Shown piece by piece: positions 58,745-62,426 of a DNA stretch of 62,426 bases (position 1 is its first letter; every line of letters starts with the position of its first letter). The position numbers were made by a program, and so were the translations under genes. Source of the stretch: Streptococcus sanguinis (lineage in GTDB: Bacteria > Bacillota > Bacilli > Lactobacillales > Streptococcaceae). The notes beneath the pieces are model-generated. The model searched no databases, was not told where the DNA came from, and saw only the letters and a list, made by a program, of their open reading frames with translations. The stretch is taken from the NCBI RefSeq assembly GCF_003943735.1, contig NZ_RJMV01000003.1, positions 41,255 to 103,680 of the forward strand, read 5' to 3'.

Positions 58745-59103
58745 TGATAAAAGATAAAAATCAAGAAAAACGTGAACGATTACATAAGCAGATTATTCAC
58801 CTTGAGAATCAAGAAGAAGATCTTTTAGTTCTCAAAAAGCGTTATGAAGAGAAGGTAATGGATTTTCGTACAGATATTTGGACGATGAATGCCCAAATAG
58901 AAAATTTGATAGATCCCGTATCAGAGACTAGTTCTACCAATCGTAAAATATGGGAAGAAAACCAAGCATTGCAACAAGCAATTGACAGCTATGTAGAGCA
59001 GGAGTTGGACAATGTTTCCAAACAAACAAGGAAAGTTCAGCAAAAATTAGATGAAAATCGAGAAAAATTGACGAAAGAAAGGAACTCTTTACCATGGGAG
59101 TAA
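58744..59103 (+). CDS. LXG-associated helical protein 2 (DUF3958-like)
   Basis: A 119-residue coiled-coil protein, almost entirely charged helix (LENQEEDLLVLKKRYEEKV and SKQTRKVQQKLDENREKL). Size, position and composition fit the second LXG-associated factor (Lap2, DUF3958-like), which binds the LXG domain before export. ATG 58744 overlaps the previous stop; it overlaps the toxin gene by 10 nt. Confidence 0.75.
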   Translation: MIKDKNQEKRERLHKQIIHLENQEEDLLVLKKRYEEKVMDFRTDIWTMNAQIENLIDPVSETSSTNRKIWEENQALQQAIDSYVEQELDNVSKQTRKVQQKLDENREKLTKERNSLPWE

Positions 59104-60725
59104 AGTACAGTGCGTCAGAGTCTTCACAGCTGATGGAGGCCATGTCTAGTAATATTCAAGTGGCCAATGAGGTGACAGACCGATTATCTCAGGGCTGTGA
59201 CCACCTAATAGCTACCCTAGACTCAGGAGAACTCATGGGAGCAGCCTATACAGCAGGGAAAGGCCTCTTTTCAGAGATTATCATTCCTGCCATTAAGAAG
59301 CTACAGGCTGCAGTGGACGACATTCAAACGGAGTTAAATTCATATAGGACTGCTGATGCTCAGGTAGCTGAGTATGGAAACCTCGATCTAGATCAGCTGA
59401 AGAAGACAAAAGAATTGAGAGAGCAGCAGCTAGCCTCTGTCAAAAAGGCTATTGAAGCAAAAGAATCATTCTTAGAGCGCATGAAGTCTATTGCTACATT
59501 TAATATCGTTTCTCACATGCAGTCTCTGGTGATTCTTTCTAGTGCAGAATCGCAAATTGAATCACAAATCAAAGAATTGGAAGAGAAGATTGAAAAGTTG
59601 GAGTTCTTTGTCGCTCAAGTCTCCCAATATTTCAGCGATAGTCTAGAAGTTCTTCGTCTAGCTATCCAAGGAGCCAGCCAGCTAAGCCAAGTCCTGGTAG
59701 ATAGTGATGGAAATTACTCAGTTGATGGTGTAGATATGAGCTGGGCTATTAAAATGAAGGGACAGAAGATTGAGACATACATACCAATAACTAAAAAAGA
59801 GAAATTTATTCAAACTATTAGACAACAGTATGGATTTAGTCGAACTGAATCAGAGATATTACTAAATTTATATCAAAAGCTAGAAAAGGAATATGGATCC
59901 AAGAAAGCAAATATAGAATTCTTTAAAATAGTTGCATCTTACTCTTATGGTGATAAATCTTATGGAGCTTGGCAAGTGGTCGGTGGATTATATAGCCCGA
60001 ATGGGGTAAACGGTATAAATGTTGGTATTAATTATAGAATGAAATCTGTTTTGAGAAAATATGGCTTAAAAGATGATGAAATTGATACGATTCAGAAAGC
60101 TATTCAGAATCAGCATAATTTTACGGGATTGGAAAAGATTGAAGAGGGAGATACAAATGATGAGATAAAAGGGAAACTGAATTTAGCTTCTGAGAAAGCA
60201 TATGGTCAAGTAAATTATAATAAATTAGACGAGAAGCAGAAAGCAAGAGTTAGAGAGTTACTGTCTCAATTTGGAGGAACCATAGACTATTCCCATATGG
60301 CTGCAACTATTTCTGCACATTATACAGGTAATCATTTTATTGAAAATGAAGACGATTTAGCGGGATGGCAAGGTGATGTAGCAGGTACTATGGGACTTCC
60401 GCCGAGTCTTGGTAATGATGACTATCGTTCAGATTTAGATGCTGTTAATGTTTATCACAAAATTAAGGATGGGAATAGCCTGGTTGATGTTACAAACTCA
60501 TACTACGATAGCGTTGAGAGAACATCTGGCTATAGAACTTATGAATTTGTTCAAAATATTGGAGAAGGAGATTACACGAAAGGAATGAAGAAATTAGAAG
60601 AAACTTATAAATTATACGTTTCTTCTCATTCTAGTGAACAATCATCAACCTTCGAAAATTTCATGAATGCTATCCAACATTTCCAAAAGGATTTAGATAA
60701 ACCCAATCCCTCTATTGGAGAGTAA
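59094..60725 (+). CDS. LXG-domain type VIIb effector toxin
   Basis: A 543-residue polymorphic toxin. Residues 1-200 are the helical LXG export domain (ATLDSGELMGAAYTAGKGLF is the LXG region near 40-58). A linker to about 225 precedes a C-terminal effector domain. That domain has IDYSHMAATISAHYTGN (397-413), EDDLAGWQGD (419-428) and NDDYRSDLDAVN (441-452), an acidic set that recalls the aspartate-rich active site of the lipid II phosphatase TelC; this is a hypothesis. The DNA becomes clearly more AT-rich from about 59770, the expected mosaic junction between export and toxin parts. AAAGGA precedes the ATG. Confidence 0.85.
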   Translation: MGVKYSASESSQLMEAMSSNIQVANEVTDRLSQGCDHLIATLDSGELMGAAYTAGKGLFSEIIIPAIKKLQAAVDDIQTELNSYRTADAQVAEYGNLDLDQLKKTKELREQQLASVKKAIEAKESFLERMKSIATFNIVSHMQSLVILSSAESQIESQIKELEEKIEKLEFFVAQVSQYFSDSLEVLRLAIQGASQLSQVLVDSDGNYSVDGVDMSWAIKMKGQKIETYIPITKKEKFIQTIRQQYGFSRTESEILLNLYQKLEKEYGSKKANIEFFKIVASYSYGDKSYGAWQVVGGLYSPNGVNGINVGINYRMKSVLRKYGLKDDEIDTIQKAIQNQHNFTGLEKIEEGDTNDEIKGKLNLASEKAYGQVNYNKLDEKQKARVRELLSQFGGTIDYSHMAATISAHYTGNHFIENEDDLAGWQGDVAGTMGLPPSLGNDDYRSDLDAVNVYHKIKDGNSLVDVTNSYYDSVERTSGYRTYEFVQNIGEGDYTKGMKKLEETYKLYVSSHSSEQSSTFENFMNAIQHFQKDLDKPNPSIGE

Positions 60726-60726
60726 A

Positions 60727-61359
60727 ATGTTAAAAAAAATGAAAAAATATTATAAAAACAAACCAACTCAAGCTTTATTAACGCTCATTGTACTTGTTTG
60801 GTCAATATATGAGATTGGTGCGACCAGTCTGGCTAGCAATTCGGCCTTGACCAAGGAATTCATGCATAGTCGGTATGTTATGGTTTGGCCAATGGTAGAT
60901 AAGAAGGCAACTCTTTATCACTATGCGGAAGAATGGACTAGTGACGTATTAAATGGAATTATGCATCTAGATTATGAAAATACTAGGATAACTAGTTTTC
61001 CTAGAAAATGGGATAGTGAAGTTGAAATATACTATGCTCTGTCTGAAGATAAGTATGCTGATAGAGTATATTTTTTCTTAGATGAACCAATATCCAGAGC
61101 CTATACCACTAGTTTAGAGCAAAATTATTATTTGATTTCAAAGAATGCAGCTGTTATTAAAGAGGAAACAGGCAAAACGGTTGAACAGTTAGGTCAAGAA
61201 GTGGGACATTCAAGGGAGGAGTTTTTGTCTGCTCTGGGTAAGATGAAAATACTTCGTTTGGTCTATTTGATTCTTCGTATGATAGTATTGTTGCTATGTA
61301 TCAGGTGGTCGGGTCAGCAGAGAAAACGGAAAGAAGATGAAATCTTGCAGAATGGATAG
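60727..61359 (+). CDS. candidate immunity protein, two membrane segments
   Basis: A 210-residue protein: an N-terminal helix (15-33, ALLTLIVLVWSIYEIGATS), a 140-residue middle domain and a second helix (175-193), ending in a basic tail (RKRKEDE). Charges place the middle outside the membrane, where it could meet a toxin acting on cell-wall precursors. It resembles the TipC-type layout of streptococcal immunity proteins, with an added C-terminal helix. ATG 60727 starts 1 nt after the toxin stop, behind GGAG, so it is coupled to the toxin. Confidence 0.65.
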   Translation: MLKKMKKYYKNKPTQALLTLIVLVWSIYEIGATSLASNSALTKEFMHSRYVMVWPMVDKKATLYHYAEEWTSDVLNGIMHLDYENTRITSFPRKWDSEVEIYYALSEDKYADRVYFFLDEPISRAYTTSLEQNYYLISKNAAVIKEETGKTVEQLGQEVGHSREEFLSALGKMKILRLVYLILRMIVLLLCIRWSGQQRKRKEDEILQNG

Positions 61360-61398
61360 AGTCTTGAAACGATACGGAATCTATAAGGAAAATAAAGA

Positions 61399-61921
61399 AT
61401 GATAACTTCAGTAATTTTTATTGCTTCTCTATTTTTACTTTTGCGCCGTTTTAAAAGCCGGCCGTTCAAGGATTGTTATTGGCGTGCTGTATAGTCTGTT
61501 TGTTGTCTGGTACGTTCAGGAAATTTTAAACTACGGCAAATATACTCTGCAATCAGGTCAAAGCGTTGAATTAAGAGTGTCTCCAAATACGGATCAGTTA
61601 GAGTATAGTTCAGAATTAATATTAAAAAAATTAAATGATGCTAAAATAAAATTATCAGGTACAAATGTTTGGTCTGAAAAATTTGGGGATGTATTATTTG
61701 GGGTAAGTGAAAAGAAAATTATTAAGATAGGCAGTACCGAGGGAGACAAGAATGAGCTTCCTAATAATCAAAAAGATATACATTTAGTAGAAGATGGGAT
61801 TGTTGTTAGTTATAAAGGAGAAAAAGTTTTTGATGTAACTAACAACAAATCTTACTCCATCACCATAACCAATGTAGACAATAAACCGGTTAAATTTGAA
61901 GCTCAGGTGGTGGACAGGTAA
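61399..61921 (+). pseudogene. membrane protein with probable frameshift
   Basis: ATG 61399, after ATAAGGAAAATAAAG, gives MITSVIFIASLFLLLRRFKS and stops at TAG 61492. A second frame, open from TTG 61421, gives another membrane helix (VIGVLYSLFVVWYV) and about 120 residues of soluble domain to 61921. The two join naturally in the overlap 61440-61480, as if one base were gained or two lost. Alternatively translation starts at TTG 61421 with no good ribosome site. It may be a further immunity gene of the toxin locus. Confidence 0.55.
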
Positions 61922-61967
61922 AGTTTAGGAAGGATTTGATTCCTCTCAGTTCTAGTTTTTTATTAAT

Positions 61968-62426
61968 ATGATGGTATTGAAAATGAAGAAAACGAAATCT
62001 ATGGTTATCATAGGCGGCTTTCAAGGTCGAAACATCTTTTATGATGTGAAAAGAAAAAAAGTATATTCTAATAAAGTCAATGAGAGAGTTTTTCCTAATC
62101 TCAGGTGGTTAGTAATATCCTTTGGAATTCTAGGAAATGCTTTTCTCATTCAAGTAAACAATATAAAATTTGAATCCCCTATTTTCAAAGTAATTGTTTT
62201 GTGCGCGACTCTTATTCTTATATCTTTGGTCTGTCACTTTGGATTTAAAGATGAGTATTTAGGGCAAAACGTTGAAGTATTTAATCCCAAATTATATGAA
62301 CATGTTGGTTGGTTGAATTTTTTAGAAGAAGAGAGAAACCGATTATACATTCTTCTTATTACATTTTCAGTGAGTTCTTTCTTAACTGTTTTTCAAATGA
62401 GAGAATATTTGAACGCTCCTACCATG
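61968..62426 (+). CDS. partial membrane protein at window end
   Basis: An open frame of 153 codons from ATG 61968 (ATGATG) to the window edge. After an N-terminal soluble part (MVIIGGFQGRNIFYDVKRKK) come two close membrane segments (about residues 52-66 and 80-98) and a third near 135-147. The upstream AAGGA is far from the start. It could belong to the DUF443-like multi-helix proteins seen as immunity factors in type VII loci, but the resemblance is weak. Confidence 0.55.
   Translation, partial: MMVLKMKKTKSMVIIGGFQGRNIFYDVKRKKVYSNKVNERVFPNLRWLVISFGILGNAFLIQVNNIKFESPIFKVIVLCATLILISLVCHFGFKDEYLGQNVEVFNPKLYEHVGWLNFLEEERNRLYILLITFSVSSFLTVFQMREYLNAPTM

Overview
The window looks like a chromosomal segment of an oral Streptococcus of the S. 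sanguinis / S. gordonii type. The grounds are RexB-RexA in place of RecBCD, a complete histidine operon behind a T-box leader, the rmlA-rmlC-rmlB order, many extended -10 promoters (TGN-TATAAT) and strong AGGAG ribosome sites. The species is inferred from gene content, not from a search. I saw no rRNA, tRNA, CRISPR array, transposase or prophage.

Layout. Positions 1-2419 (minus strand, AT-rich) hold an unusual pair: a fusion of a Cro/XRE DNA-binding domain to a complete MurA-like enolpyruvyl transferase, translationally coupled to a GSCFA/SGNH-type protein that runs off the window. Next come a CcpA-controlled GH13 glycosidase (2758-4503), a MazE-like/Doc toxin-antitoxin pair, a DfsB-like protein, a DUF4300 lipoprotein, rexB-rexA (7284-14236) and a DUF4298 gene.

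The histidine operon runs from a His-specific T-box (about 14660-14920) through hisC-hisZ-hisG-hisD-hisB-hisH-hisA-hisF-hisI-[foreign AT-rich gene]-hisE-hisK to 24120. A GNAT gene with its core deleted follows. Then come a WYL regulator, a SnoaL-like protein, DUF3042, miaA-hflX-unknown-rnz-SDR-methyltransferase, a broken acyltransferase gene, an HD phosphohydrolase, recJ, an ASCH-domain gene, apt, metA, dnaD-like, yghU-like GST, trmK-nif3-FAD oxidoreductase, a broken Nudix gene and a broken ZIP transporter gene.

From 44227 lie rmlA-rmlC-(structured spacer)-rmlB for dTDP-L-rhamnose supply (no rmlD here), a YpmS-like protein, cutC, a YjbR-like gene, a heterodimeric ABC exporter (49460-52958), and a vitamin B6 unit: a MocR-type regulator divergent from a pyridoxal kinase and an ECF S component. 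Hemolysin III/DUF1836, a VanZ-like protein and YaaA follow.

The right end (58472-62426) is a type VIIb secretion effector module: two small LXG-associated helical proteins, an LXG toxin with an AT-rich C-terminal domain, a candidate membrane immunity protein, a probably frameshifted membrane gene and a partial membrane gene.

The main candidates for undescribed biology are the XRE-MurA/GSCFA pair, the orphan gene inside the his operon and the LXG toxin C-terminal domain. Four otherwise ordinary genes carry visible lesions (GNAT, acyltransferase, Nudix, ZIP).
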